From assembly GCA_027592275.1 (NCBI GenBank), contig JAQCKF010000011.1:1-64000 (forward strand): a DNA stretch of 64,000 bases, written 5' to 3'. Below, piece by piece: positions 7,892 to 16,779 of the stretch (its first letter is position 1; each line of letters begins with the position of its first letter). This DNA comes from Pseudomonadota bacterium. Lineage in GTDB: Bacteria > Pseudomonadota > Gammaproteobacteria > Pseudomonadales > Pseudohongiellaceae. Below the pieces are notes generated by a model. That model was not told the origin of the DNA, ran no database searches, and worked only from the letters and a program-made list of their open reading frames with translations. A program made the position numbers and the translations under genes.

Positions 7892-8461
7892 ATGAACGTT
7901 ATCTTGCTTGAGAAAATTGCAAACCTGGGTGAAATCGGCGATACCGCTACTGTGAAATCTGGATTTGCGCGCAACTTTCTGTTCCCAAAGGGAAAGGCGA
8001 TACCTGCGTCAAAGAAGAACCTAGCCGATTTTGAAGGTCGTAGAGCAGAGCTAATGGCAGCTCACGATTCCAACGTGGCCGCCGCGCAGAAGCGTCAAGC
8101 AGTAGTTGCTGATGCTACGCTTAGCATGCAAGTAAATGCGAGCGATGAAGGCAAGCTATTCGGCTCTGTTGGTACTCAGAATATTGCAGATGCTTTGAAC
8201 GCGCAGTGCGGGTCCGATATCGTTAAGGCAGAAGTATTGCTGCCAAACGGTGTTATTCGCGAGTTGGGCAGCTTTGAGGTCGTATTGGATCTTGGCTACG
8301 CCGTTACTGCGACTATCAATCTTGTTATTCAGGAGCTTGATGCCGCTGCAGGCGTCAGCGCTGACGGCAGCATGATCGAAGAGATAGAAGAAGCCGAGGC
8401 CGCTGCAAAGGAAGAAGCGGAACAAGCCGATGAAGAGATAGTGCAGACAAAGGAAGACTAA
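7892..8461 (+). CDS. rplI: 50S ribosomal protein L9 with acidic C-terminal extension
   Basis: L9 binds 23S rRNA near the L1 stalk and limits frameshifting. The N-terminal domain MNVILLEKIANLGEIGDTA, the GFARNFLFPKGKA loop and the long connecting helix are all present, followed by the C-terminal rRNA-binding domain. E. coli L9 has 149 residues; this one has 189, the extra ~35 being strongly acidic (IEEIEEAEAAAKEEAEQADE). S6 in the same operon has a similar acidic tail. A terminator follows at 8538-8569. Confidence 0.97.
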   Translation: MNVILLEKIANLGEIGDTATVKSGFARNFLFPKGKAIPASKKNLADFEGRRAELMAAHDSNVAAAQKRQAVVADATLSMQVNASDEGKLFGSVGTQNIADALNAQCGSDIVKAEVLLPNGVIRELGSFEVVLDLGYAVTATINLVIQELDAAAGVSADGSMIEEIEEAEAAAKEEAEQADEEIVQTKED

Positions 8462-8537
8462 GATTGAATCTCCAGGTCTAATCGCCTAAGGCTAGAGGAG
8501 TCTGTTTCTAGCCCTTGACCAATCTATCTTCATCAAG

Positions 8538-8569
8538 CACCATCTGTTCATTCAGTTGGTGTTTTTTTT
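8538..8569 (+). terminator. Rho-independent terminator after rplI
   Basis: CACCATCTG (8538-8546), loop TTCATT, CAGTTGGTG (8553-8561) with one mismatch, then eight T. A smaller hairpin GGCTAGA/TCTAGCC lies upstream at 8490-8513. It separates the ribosomal-protein operon from dnaB. Confidence 0.88.
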
Positions 8570-8613
8570 CGCCTTCTTTCTAAGAACAAGTCCCAATCAA
8601 ATAGAAGCAAAAG

Positions 8614-10020
8614 ATGTCTTTCGATACCCCTCATAATCCTCAGAACCGTGCAATTAGTAATGTAGCGGCATTGAAAGTGCCCCCTCATTCTGTCGATGCG
8701 GAGCAGGCGGTATTGGGCGGTCTGATGCTGGACAATACAGAATGGGACAATCTGGCAGATGTGCTGCTTCCCGAAGATTTCTATCGCCCCGAGCATCAGA
8801 TCATCTTCCGGGTAATGTCACAGCAAAGCGAAGACCGTAGTCCTATCGATGTTGTGACATTGATGGGATCTCTTAATAGCTTGAACGAATTAGAAAGTGC
8901 TGGAGGCATCGAGTACCTTAGCGAGCTGACAGACAATGCCAGAGGCACGGCAAATATACATGCCTACGCCGAGATCATCCGCGAGCGGGCGATCTTGCGC
9001 CGCCTGATCAGTGTCGCCAACGGTATTGCCAACAGCGGCTATAACACCGGTGGCAAGAAGGCCGCCGTCGTCTTGGACGAGGCAGAGCAAGAAGTCTTTA
9101 GCATTAAGGATGAGCGACCACAAGATCAGGGCCCTGTCCCTATCAATCCCTTGCTCAGCAAGGCGGTGGATAGAATCGATGAACTTGCCGGCTTAGATGG
9201 CAGCCTCACTGGCCTGTCCACTGGCTTTACCGATCTTGATGAGATGACCTCCGGCTGGCAGAAATCAGATTTGATTATCGTTGCTGGAAGGCCCTCGATG
9301 GGTAAGACGGCATTCGCTATGAACCTGGTTGAGAATGCAGTGATGAGCTCTGACGCGCCAGTACTGGTGTTCAGTCTCGAGATGCCAGCACAGAGCCTGA
9401 TCTTTCGTATGCTCTCTTCTATTGGCAAGCTAGATCAGACGAAGCTGCGTACCGGCAATCTAACTGAAGAAGACTGGCCGGGTTTTAACAACGCCGTGGC
9501 GAAACTTAAAGACCGGCCCCTTTTCATCGACGATAGTGCAGCCTTGAGTCCGATGGAGATGCGAGCGCGGGCACGTAGAATCGTGCGCGAGCATGGCAGC
9601 CTGGGTATGGTTGTCGTGGACTATTTGCAACTCATGCAAATCAAAGGCTTCGGTGACAATCGCGTCGGAGAGATCTCTGAGATATCACGATCACTGAAGT
9701 TGTTGGCACGTGAGTTCGAGTGTCCAGTTATAGCACTGTCGCAGCTCAATCGTAGTCTCGAGCAACGATCAAACAAACGGCCCGTAATGTCGGACCTGCG
9801 TGAATCGGGTGCGATCGAGCAGGACGCCGATATCATCTCCTTCATCTACCGAGACGAAGTATACAACGAGGACTCGCCGGACAAGGGAGTAGCCGAAGTG
9901 ATTATTGGTAAGCACCGTAACGGTCCGATCGGCACAGTAAGGCTGAGCTTCGTTGGTAAGTACACTCGCTTCGAGAATCATGCACAACCGAGGTACGACG
10001 ACAGCTACACCCATGGATAG
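8614..10020 (+). CDS. dnaB: Replicative DNA helicase DnaB
   Basis: The hexameric 5'-3' helicase of the replication fork. The 468 residues begin with the DnaG-interacting N-terminal domain (PHSVDAEQAVLGGLMLD, about 25-125). The RecA-fold domain has Walker A GRPSMGKTAFA near 225, Walker B MVVVDYLQLM near 333, and the DnaB motif SQLNRSLEQR with RPVMSDLRESGAIEQDAD. Length is the same as E. coli DnaB (471) and no intein is present. The next gene alr starts 27 bp downstream, as in other gammaproteobacteria. A DnaT/lambda-P-like pair that could interact with it is encoded at 47.6-49.4 kb. Confidence 0.98.
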   Translation: MSFDTPHNPQNRAISNVAALKVPPHSVDAEQAVLGGLMLDNTEWDNLADVLLPEDFYRPEHQIIFRVMSQQSEDRSPIDVVTLMGSLNSLNELESAGGIEYLSELTDNARGTANIHAYAEIIRERAILRRLISVANGIANSGYNTGGKKAAVVLDEAEQEVFSIKDERPQDQGPVPINPLLSKAVDRIDELAGLDGSLTGLSTGFTDLDEMTSGWQKSDLIIVAGRPSMGKTAFAMNLVENAVMSSDAPVLVFSLEMPAQSLIFRMLSSIGKLDQTKLRTGNLTEEDWPGFNNAVAKLKDRPLFIDDSAALSPMEMRARARRIVREHGSLGMVVVDYLQLMQIKGFGDNRVGEISEISRSLKLLAREFECPVIALSQLNRSLEQRSNKRPVMSDLRESGAIEQDADIISFIYRDEVYNEDSPDKGVAEVIIGKHRNGPIGTVRLSFVGKYTRFENHAQPRYDDSYTHG

Positions 10021-10047
10021 CCACGCCGCAACTGATCCGGATCGATC

Positions 10048-11199
10048 ATGATTGACTCCTCATTTAGAGCTTGGGCTACGATAGACCTACGTGCGCTCAA
10101 GAAAAACCTCTCACAAGTAAGCATCCATTGTCCCGAATCACAAATCGTTCCTGTGATAAAGGCGAATGCCTTTGGCCATGGCGTCGAAAAAGTGGCTTTG
10201 GCGCTGAATGCAATGCACAAAAAATTTGCAGCCTTTGCTGTGGCTTCTATGGAAGAGGCTATGGAGCTGCGTACCCTCGGCATTAGTACTCCAATCCTTC
10301 TTCTCTCTGGGTTTCGTAACAAAGTAGAAATGGATCTCTGTCTCAATCACAAGATTGAACCGGTGATTCATTCGATGTATCAGTTTGAGGAAATCGATAA
10401 ATACCTGCAGACAGAAATTCTCTCGGGGGTTGGCAGAGTTTGGCTGAAGTTCAATAGCGGCATGAATCGACTCGGCCTCGACAAAGAACAGGCCTTGCGA
10501 GTCTATGGAGACTTGCACAAACACCCGGAGACAGAAGTCGTATTGATGTCTCATCTCGCCAGCGCCGACGAGACTGAGAATCAATCCGCGGTGGAATTCA
10601 CACAAAGGCAGATAGCAGAGTTCGACTCGCTTAAACAGCAGATTGCAAACTCGACGCAGGGGCCGGTGCAGGCAAGCCTCGCCGCCTCGGCCGGCATCTT
10701 GTCACTCCCCCAAACCCATCATCAATTCGTGCGGCCCGGGTTTATGTTGTATGGCGGATCGCCTTTTACGAATCGCACTGCGCAGGAAATAGGGCTGTTG
10801 CCTGTGATGACGCTTCGCGCGAGGATCATTGCTATCAACGACGTTGAGGCTGGCGGCACTATAGGCTACGGCGCGACCCATCGTTGTGAACAAACCACAC
10901 GGGTAGGGATCGTCTCCATAGGTTACGCCGATGGCTATCCGCGCTCGGCGAAGAATGGTACGCCAGTTCTGGTCAACACCAAGCAGGGCCAACGCCGTGC
11001 TGGACTACTAGGTCGAGTGTCTATGGACACGATTGCGATCGATCTGACTGGACTTGATACGGTAAAGATAGGCGATGACGTAGTGCTATTCGGAGACGGG
11101 CTTTCTGCCGATGAGGTAGCCCGCTACGCAGATACAGTCTCCTACGAATTGTTCTGCAAAGTCACCAAGCGCGTTGAATTTGTCTATACTGATGGATGA
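10048..11199 (+). CDS. alr: Alanine racemase
   Basis: A PLP enzyme that makes D-alanine for peptidoglycan. The fold-type III barrel carries the PLP lysine in VIKANAFGHG (near residue 37; the usual motif is VKANAYGHG, so Tyr is replaced by Phe here), and the C-terminal domain carries the second catalytic base, Tyr of GYGATHR (near 274), plus VGIVSIGYADGYPR and GRVSMDTIAIDLT. 383 residues, normal length. It follows dnaB closely and is probably cotranscribed. Confidence 0.96.
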   Translation: MIDSSFRAWATIDLRALKKNLSQVSIHCPESQIVPVIKANAFGHGVEKVALALNAMHKKFAAFAVASMEEAMELRTLGISTPILLLSGFRNKVEMDLCLNHKIEPVIHSMYQFEEIDKYLQTEILSGVGRVWLKFNSGMNRLGLDKEQALRVYGDLHKHPETEVVLMSHLASADETENQSAVEFTQRQIAEFDSLKQQIANSTQGPVQASLAASAGILSLPQTHHQFVRPGFMLYGGSPFTNRTAQEIGLLPVMTLRARIIAINDVEAGGTIGYGATHRCEQTTRVGIVSIGYADGYPRSAKNGTPVLVNTKQGQRRAGLLGRVSMDTIAIDLTGLDTVKIGDDVVLFGDGLSADEVARYADTVSYELFCKVTKRVEFVYTDG

Positions 11200-11264
11200 C
11201 TTGTTGCGCACTTTTCCTCACTCTATTTTTAACAAAGCAAACAACAGAAAACTGAATACAGAGT

Positions 11265-12644
11265 ATGTCTAAAAACAAAATCGCATTCGTCTGCACAGAC
11301 TGTGGCACTGAACACGGTCAATGGCAGGGGCAGTGTGCCTCCTGTAAGGCATGGAATACTTTATCGCAGATTAATCTAGGCAATAGCGGTAGCACCTCGC
11401 CAGCAACCAAGGCCGACTTCCGCAAGAAGGGTTACTCCGGTGATAAATCTAATGTTCAGAATCTTTCCGACATAGACCTAGAGGCCCTCCCGCGTTTTAG
11501 CAGCAGCATCGGTGAGATGGATCGCGTTCTCGGCGGTGGTTTGGTGCCGGGATCGGCCATTCTGATCGGCGGCAATCCAGGTGCTGGCAAGAGTACGCTC
11601 TTACTCCAAATAATGTGCTTGTTAGCAGATGCTGGAAAGCCAGCCCTGTATGTCACTGGAGAGGAATCCTTGCAGCAGGTTGGCATGCGCGCAAAGCGTC
11701 TGAATCTGCCCCAGAGGAATTTAAAGATGCTGGCCGAGACCAACGTCGAGCAGATTTGTAAGGCGGCCCAGGAGCACCAGCCACAGCTGTTGGTTGTGGA
11801 CTCGATTCAGGTCATGCATAGCGGCGATGTGGCGTCGGCACCAGGCAGTGTCTCTCAGGTGCGCGAGTGCGCCGCTTATCTTATTCAGTATGCGAAGCAG
11901 ACTAACACGGTTTTATTTCTAGTCGGTCACGTGACCAAGGATGGCAATCTCGCGGGCCCCAAAGTGCTGGAGCATATGATCGATTGCTTCATCATGTTGG
12001 AGGGCGGCAACGACAGTAAGTATCGCATCCTACGCGGACAGAAGAATCGCTTCGGAGCAGTCAACGAGCTAGGTGTGTTTGCCATGACGGAAACTGGGCT
12101 AAAAGAAGTTAGGAACCCCTCTGCGATATTCTTGGCGCGAACTGAAGAGGACACGCCCGGCTCGATAGTCATGGTGTTATGGGAGGGTACGCGCCCTCTG
12201 CTGGTGGAGATTCAAGCTTTGGTCGATGGCAGTCAATTGGGTAACCCGCGTCGAGTGGCAGTCGGTCTCGAGCAGAATCGCTTAGCCATGCTGCTAGCAG
12301 TTCTACACCGTCATGGCGGATTGTATATGGCGGATCAGGACGTTTACGTTAACGTCGTGGGCGGGGTCAAAGTGACTGAGACAAGTGCTGACTTGGCATT
12401 GTTGCTCGCGATCGTATCCAGCTTTCAGGATAAATCCCTGCCTAAGGATCTGGTCGTGTTCGGAGAGGTGGGCTTAGCGGGTGAGATTCGCCCCGTGCCC
12501 GGTGGGCAGGAACGATTGCAGGAGGCGGCCAAGCATGGCTTTACTAGAGCTATCGTACCTAAGGCGAATGCGCCGAAGAACAAGATTCCGGGACTCGAGG
12601 TAATCGGCGTCACCAAGATCACTCAGGCTCTCGAGGCGATTTAG
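11265..12644 (+). CDS. radA: DNA repair protein RadA
   Basis: A RecA-like branch-migration ATPase. The 459 residues carry an N-terminal C4 zinc finger (Cys10, 13, 24, 27), Walker A GGNPGAGKST near 102, the RadA-specific KNRFG motif (GQKNRFGAVNELGVF, near 258) and a C-terminal Lon-protease-like domain without protease activity. Length equals E. coli RadA (460). A 7-bp-stem hairpin GTTGCTA-CCC-TAGCAAC overlaps the stop (12644-12660) but lacks a T-run. The MFS gene converges from the other strand 44 bp away. Confidence 0.97.
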   Translation: MSKNKIAFVCTDCGTEHGQWQGQCASCKAWNTLSQINLGNSGSTSPATKADFRKKGYSGDKSNVQNLSDIDLEALPRFSSSIGEMDRVLGGGLVPGSAILIGGNPGAGKSTLLLQIMCLLADAGKPALYVTGEESLQQVGMRAKRLNLPQRNLKMLAETNVEQICKAAQEHQPQLLVVDSIQVMHSGDVASAPGSVSQVRECAAYLIQYAKQTNTVLFLVGHVTKDGNLAGPKVLEHMIDCFIMLEGGNDSKYRILRGQKNRFGAVNELGVFAMTETGLKEVRNPSAIFLARTEEDTPGSIVMVLWEGTRPLLVEIQALVDGSQLGNPRRVAVGLEQNRLAMLLAVLHRHGGLYMADQDVYVNVVGGVKVTETSADLALLLAIVSSFQDKSLPKDLVVFGEVGLAGEIRPVPGGQERLQEAAKHGFTRAIVPKANAPKNKIPGLEVIGVTKITQALEAI

Positions 12645-12688
12645 TTGCTACCCTAGCAACTAAGCTAGCACTCTAGTTCTTGACCTGC

Positions 12689-14044
12689 TTAGTCTGGAGC
12701 CCTATCGAAATCTGCGGCAATCGTGCGGCTCGCTTTCCAATAGTGGAAGGCACACCAAAAATTCACCAGCAGCGTAATCGACATTGCATAGCGTAGCGAA
12801 TCAGAGCCGTAACTTGGTTCGAAAAAGTCGCTCATGAAGCCAGTTAACATCGGGCCTAGCCCTAAGCCAATTAGATTTAACATGAATAGCAAGATCGCCG
12901 ATGCCATGGCGCGCATGCGAATGCCAACCAAGAAGTGAGTGGATGCAATGCAGGGCGCAAGATACCAGCCGCCACAGAATACCGGCAGAAAGTAGGAGAA
13001 TGCCGCGCTATATCCGCTGGGCATCAGCAGAAAAGTAACTAGTCCGAAAGGGATTGCCAGCACAGTGGTGATGAAGGGAATCCATACATACCAAGTCTTG
13101 TCCCCTGTCTTGTTTGCCATACGATCTGACATCCAACCACCAAAGAACGTGCCAGCCAAGCCACCGATACCCGCAATCAGACCGTAGTACCAACCCACAT
13201 CTAGAATTGGCATATCATGGACGCGACCTAGAAATAGCGGCATAAAGTTGCCCATGCCATAGGTAACGAAGGCATGTAGTGCGCAGGCAAAGGAAAGATG
13301 TCTAAACGATTTTCTATCCCAAAGGAATTGCAGCACACGCAGGAAGCCCGGTGGCGCCACGTCTTTGCGTGATTCGGCCATGCCGCGCGGCGGCTCTTTG
13401 ATTACGAATCTAACGAGTAGCGCAAGAAAAATTCCAGGGATGGCGACTACTACAAAAGCAGTGCGCCAATCGAAATATTGAACGAGGTAGGCGCCGCCGA
13501 CCGTACCGACCAGAATGCCGCCGTATACTCCCAGAGAATAGATGGATAAAGCCGTGGCCCGTTGGGCTGCTGGAAAAATATCGGAGACAATAGAGTGAGA
13601 GGGAGGCGATCCGCCTGCTTCTCCGACCCCGACGCCAAACCTAGCCATGAATAGCTGAAAGAAATTATTTGCCGCTCCACAGAGAGCGGTCATTACGCTC
13701 CATATGGTAATTGATATGGCAATTATATTGCGTCGGTTACTGATGTCGGCCAAACGCGCGATGGGTATGCCGAGGGTTGTGTAGATCAATGCGAAGGCGA
13801 GGCCAGATAGCATGCCAAATTGGCCATCGCTAATCTGCAGGTCGTCGATGATGAACTGCGCGAGAACATTGATGACCTGCCTGTCTACGAAATTGGAGAC
13901 GTAGGCGGCGGTGAGAATGCCTAACACTAGATAGCGGTAATAAGGGTTCTGGTAGGCCTTGGCGGCAGCTACTTTTTCTGGCGATAAGTTGGATGCTGAA
14001 TCTACCGAGGTGTTTTCTGAGCTGTTATTAAGGTTCGCAGTCAT
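12689..14044 (-). CDS. MFS transporter, Spinster-like
   Basis: A 451-residue major facilitator with about twelve predicted membrane helices. The first helix YVSNFVDRQVINVL followed by LQISDGQFGMLSGLAFAL, the loop-2 region IPIARLADISNRRNIIA, and GVGVGEAGGSPPSHSIVSD are characteristic of the Spinster-type MFS proteins common in marine and sphingomonad-like bacteria. The substrate is unknown. GAGGA lies 6-7 nt before the ATG at 14044. The gene is divergent from the TetR gene at 14491, which may regulate it, although the operator lies next to tetR. Confidence 0.88.
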   Translation of the reverse strand: MTANLNNSSENTSVDSASNLSPEKVAAAKAYQNPYYRYLVLGILTAAYVSNFVDRQVINVLAQFIIDDLQISDGQFGMLSGLAFALIYTTLGIPIARLADISNRRNIIAISITIWSVMTALCGAANNFFQLFMARFGVGVGEAGGSPPSHSIVSDIFPAAQRATALSIYSLGVYGGILVGTVGGAYLVQYFDWRTAFVVVAIPGIFLALLVRFVIKEPPRGMAESRKDVAPPGFLRVLQFLWDRKSFRHLSFACALHAFVTYGMGNFMPLFLGRVHDMPILDVGWYYGLIAGIGGLAGTFFGGWMSDRMANKTGDKTWYVWIPFITTVLAIPFGLVTFLLMPSGYSAAFSYFLPVFCGGWYLAPCIASTHFLVGIRMRAMASAILLFMLNLIGLGLGPMLTGFMSDFFEPSYGSDSLRYAMSITLLVNFWCAFHYWKASRTIAADFDRAPD

Positions 14045-14462
14045 TCGCTGTCCTCAGTGTTATTCTTATTCACGGGTCAGCAAAGATTCCAACCGGCACT
14101 AGGGCCCATTTCATTGAATGGGCTTCGATCTATAGCATGAAAACATTTATTCTTCTGCCAGTCTACGGATAAGTACCGCGCTGAGTTTTGCGCGTTCTAC
14201 CAGAGAACTCACCTTGCTCGCTTCTTTTTCTTAGACGGCGCCAGTGTGAACATGGTTACATTTGCTTTGCTTGAGGTTCTGATTCTTGCCCTGCATCGAT
14301 AACCCTAGCGCTCGCTTGCATTTGTAATGCTTCTAGCAAGAACAGAGCCATAAAAATAAGGTTAATAAAAACAGTACCTCGGTGATTCCTGGGGGGCTAG
14401 ATGGGGAGTTGAGCTGGTATAATTCGCCATTAAATAACAGAAGGGAGGTAAAGCTTGTAATT
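14045..14462. other. Intergenic region between MFS gene and tetR
   Basis: About 420 bp without a convincing gene. It contains one 7-bp-stem hairpin, GCCCATT/AATGGGC, at 14104-14123 in the presumed 5' leader of the MFS gene. No clear -35/-10 pair could be set for either divergent gene. Confidence 0.5.
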
Positions 14463-14484
14463 AATAATAGACTGGTCTATTATT
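14463..14484. promoter_or_regulatory. 22-bp palindromic operator at tetR start
   Basis: AATAATAGAC and GTCTATTATT form a perfect palindrome around TG, ending 6 bp before the tetR ATG. The core ATAGAC-TG-GTCTAT resembles the palindrome at 15111-15122 on the other side of the gene. I infer autorepression by the TetR protein. Confidence 0.75.
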
Positions 14485-14490
14485 CGGCTC

Positions 14491-15084
14491 ATGGCTAGAA
14501 CACGTGACGAACAGAAGTTTACTCAGTGCCGCAACTCGCTTATCGAAGTTGGGCAGGAGTTGTTCATTACTAGCAGTTTTAACAACGTTGGTTTGAACGA
14601 CATTCTCAAACACGCTGGAATACCGAAGGGTTCGTTCTATCATTATTTCGAGAGCAAGGAAGATTTCGCTCTCCAGGTTGTTGAGCAGTACCACAAGGAA
14701 AACTATGCGGCCTTAGAGATATTATTGCGGGATGATTCATTGACTGTCTATCTGCAGTTGAAGGCCTTCTTTGCGAACAGTGTCGATCACTTCAGCGACA
14801 TAGGCTATTGCCAGGGCTGTTTGATGGCGAACCTGTCTCAGGAGATCGCAGATGTTAATGAGAATATGCGAAGCAAGATAAGTGAATTTTCTACACAGAT
14901 GGTTGATCAGGTTAGTGAGTGCTTACAAAAGCTAGAGAATAACGAGTTGAATCTGGGACATTTACGACCCTGCGAGGCAGCCCAGGTGTTAATGAATTCA
15001 TGGATGGGCGCCATCATGAAGATGAAGCTCGAAAAGAGCCGTGAGCCTCTCGATGTATTCATGAAGTTCTTCTTTTCGCATTAG
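14491..15084 (+). CDS. TetR/AcrR-family regulator, NemR/AcuR-like
   Basis: A 197-residue repressor-type protein. The N-terminal helix-turn-helix is FNNVGLNDILKHAGIPKGSFYHYFESKEDFALQ read in consecutive parts (about residues 30-62). The ligand domain contains GYCQGCLMANLSQEIAD (around 109-125), which resembles the cysteine-containing segment of NemR/AcuR-type TetR proteins that sense reactive electrophiles; that resemblance is from memory. It sits between two related palindromes and upstream of mlaA, so autoregulation and control of the downstream genes are likely. The ligand is unknown. Confidence 0.88.
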   Translation: MARTRDEQKFTQCRNSLIEVGQELFITSSFNNVGLNDILKHAGIPKGSFYHYFESKEDFALQVVEQYHKENYAALEILLRDDSLTVYLQLKAFFANSVDHFSDIGYCQGCLMANLSQEIADVNENMRSKISEFSTQMVDQVSECLQKLENNELNLGHLRPCEAAQVLMNSWMGAIMKMKLEKSREPLDVFMKFFFSH

Positions 15085-15110
15085 GCCATTTTTTTTGGTG
15101 AATAATATAG

Positions 15111-15122
15111 TAGACCGGTCTA
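15111..15122. promoter_or_regulatory. Second TetR-type operator, upstream of mlaA
   Basis: TAGACCGGTCTA is a perfect 12-bp palindrome whose half-site TAGAC matches the operator at 14463-14484. It overlaps a possible -10 box TATAGT (15106-15111) about 90 bp before the mlaA start, so a bound repressor would block transcription of the downstream genes. Confidence 0.7.
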
Positions 15123-15204
15123 TTAAATAACTATGACAGGTTCGAGCAAGAGCATTTGGAGGCCCGTAACTTAGTAAACACGGGCCGAGTAAGAGGAAAA
15201 CACG

Positions 15205-15975
15205 ATGACCACTACACGCAGACATTCAATTACTCCAAGGTTTCAAGCTCTCCTTGAATTGCCATCGCAGGGATTGTCGCGATCACTCGACATGGCTTTG
15301 GCGATTTTTTTATTCCTACTGCTAAATTGCTCGTCCGCCTATGCCGCTAACGAGTATGATCCCTTCGAAAAGGTAAACCGGGTCACCTTTGGGTTTAATG
15401 TCGCTTTGGACCGCGCAATTTTGAAACCCTTGGCGAGTGGATATGACAACTACACGCCTAAGGTAGCGAAGACAGGCGTTAGAAATTTCTTTAACAACCT
15501 CGATGACGTGCGTGTCGGTGTAAACGATCTTCTGCAACTGAATTTCACTCAGGCTGCAAAAGACTTTGGACGCTTCGCGGTAAATAGCACGGTGGGTGTT
15601 GCGGGGCTGTTTGACGTTGCCGAGCCGGCTTTCAATCTGGATAAGAATAGACAGGATTTCGGAAAGACTCTCGCTCACTGGGCCGTAGGTTCTGGGCCCT
15701 ATCTCGTGCTGCCAATTATTGGGCCGAGCACAGCACGCGATGCGCTGGGCTTTAGCGTAGATACGGTGGTTGACCCTATTTCGTCGATTGACCATGTGTC
15801 ATCTAGAAATAGCCTGCTTGCAACAAAGAGTACCGATCGACGCGCAGATGACCTGTTATTTGATGATCTGATCATAGGAGACGACTATTTGTTTGTAAGA
15901 GGAATCTACTTGCAATCGCGCGAGTACGCCATCAATGGTGGTAGCTATACTGAAGTAGCTTTCGATGATTTCTAG
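15205..15975 (+). CDS. mlaA: MlaA/VacJ-family outer-membrane phospholipid trafficking protein
   Basis: The family removes misplaced phospholipids from the outer leaflet of the outer membrane and hands them to MlaC. After a signal segment (about 30-47) the mature part has the family start NEYDPFEKVNRVTFGFN, then NFFNNLDDVRVGVNDLLQ, GRFAVNSTVGVAGLFDVA and GSGPYLVLPIIGPSTARDA. 256 residues, normal length. The region that should be the lipobox reads LLLNCSS, with Asn where Gly or Ala is expected, so lipidation is doubtful and cleavage after AYA is an alternative. AGAGGAAA precedes the ATG. The mlaFEDCB genes are not in the window. Confidence 0.93.
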   Translation: MTTTRRHSITPRFQALLELPSQGLSRSLDMALAIFLFLLLNCSSAYAANEYDPFEKVNRVTFGFNVALDRAILKPLASGYDNYTPKVAKTGVRNFFNNLDDVRVGVNDLLQLNFTQAAKDFGRFAVNSTVGVAGLFDVAEPAFNLDKNRQDFGKTLAHWAVGSGPYLVLPIIGPSTARDALGFSVDTVVDPISSIDHVSSRNSLLATKSTDRRADDLLFDDLIIGDDYLFVRGIYLQSREYAINGGSYTEVAFDDF

Positions 15976-16012
15976 CTAGTCTTACTCACCACCAATAGAG
16001 TCGAGTCAGCAA

Positions 16013-16663
16013 ATGATAAACATGGATTTCAGCGAGAGAGTCGTCATCGATAGTAACGCGCAGGATTGGGTGACGAGTCCTAAGCCTGGTGTGTGGCGCA
16101 AGCCTCTTGCCCGTGAGGATGCGGAACAGGGGCATGCCACTAGCATTGTGCGCTACGACCCCGGCGCGAAATTCTCGGAGCATGGTCATCCACTTGGTGA
16201 GGAAATATTAGTGCTATCTGGCACCTTTTCTGACGAGACCGGTGACTACGGTGAGGGAACCTACTTTAGAAATCCAGAGGGATTTAGTCATTCTCCTTTT
16301 AGTAAGCACGGCTGTGAGATCTTGGTCAAGCTACATCAGTTCGCACACGGCGACGATGGCCGCGTGTGTATCGATACCAGTAAGGCGAACTGGTTGCCAG
16401 GGCAGGGAAATTTAAAAGTGTTGCCACTGCATCAGTTCGAAACCGAGTCCGTCGCCCTCGTGCATTGGCCGAAGGGAGAACAGTTTCATCGGCATGTGCA
16501 TATGAGCGGTGAGGAAATATTTGTCATCAGCGGTGAGTTCATAGATGAGCATGGGCGCTATCCAGCCGGTACATGGATACGCGGCCCACATATGAGCACA
16601 CACACGCCCTATGTTGAAGAAGAGACTTTGCTATGGGTGAAGGTTGGTCATCTGCCTGCGTAG
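16013..16663 (+). CDS. Double-cupin protein, ChrR-like cupin domains
   Basis: A 216-residue protein with two cupin repeats. The first (about 30-105) has the metal-ligand pattern EHGHPLGEEILVLSGTFSDE and the second (about 135-212) RHVHMSGEEIFVISGEFIDE; both end with a TYFRNPEG/TWIRGPHMS type strand. The arrangement resembles the cupin half of ChrR anti-sigma factors, but the zinc anti-sigma domain is absent and no sigma factor is adjacent. The function is not known. It begins about 37 bp after mlaA and may be in the same TetR-controlled unit. ATG at 16013 or 16022. Confidence 0.75.
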   Translation: MINMDFSERVVIDSNAQDWVTSPKPGVWRKPLAREDAEQGHATSIVRYDPGAKFSEHGHPLGEEILVLSGTFSDETGDYGEGTYFRNPEGFSHSPFSKHGCEILVKLHQFAHGDDGRVCIDTSKANWLPGQGNLKVLPLHQFETESVALVHWPKGEQFHRHVHMSGEEIFVISGEFIDEHGRYPAGTWIRGPHMSTHTPYVEEETLLWVKVGHLPA

Positions 16664-16779
16664 GATGGGTGTACAGAACTGCCCTTTCCTAGACCGACCT
16701 GGATGAAAATGGACAGTCTTCTTCTCAATTACTATTCCTGCTATTCTGGGCTAACTACTATTGAATAGAAGGTGGCACC

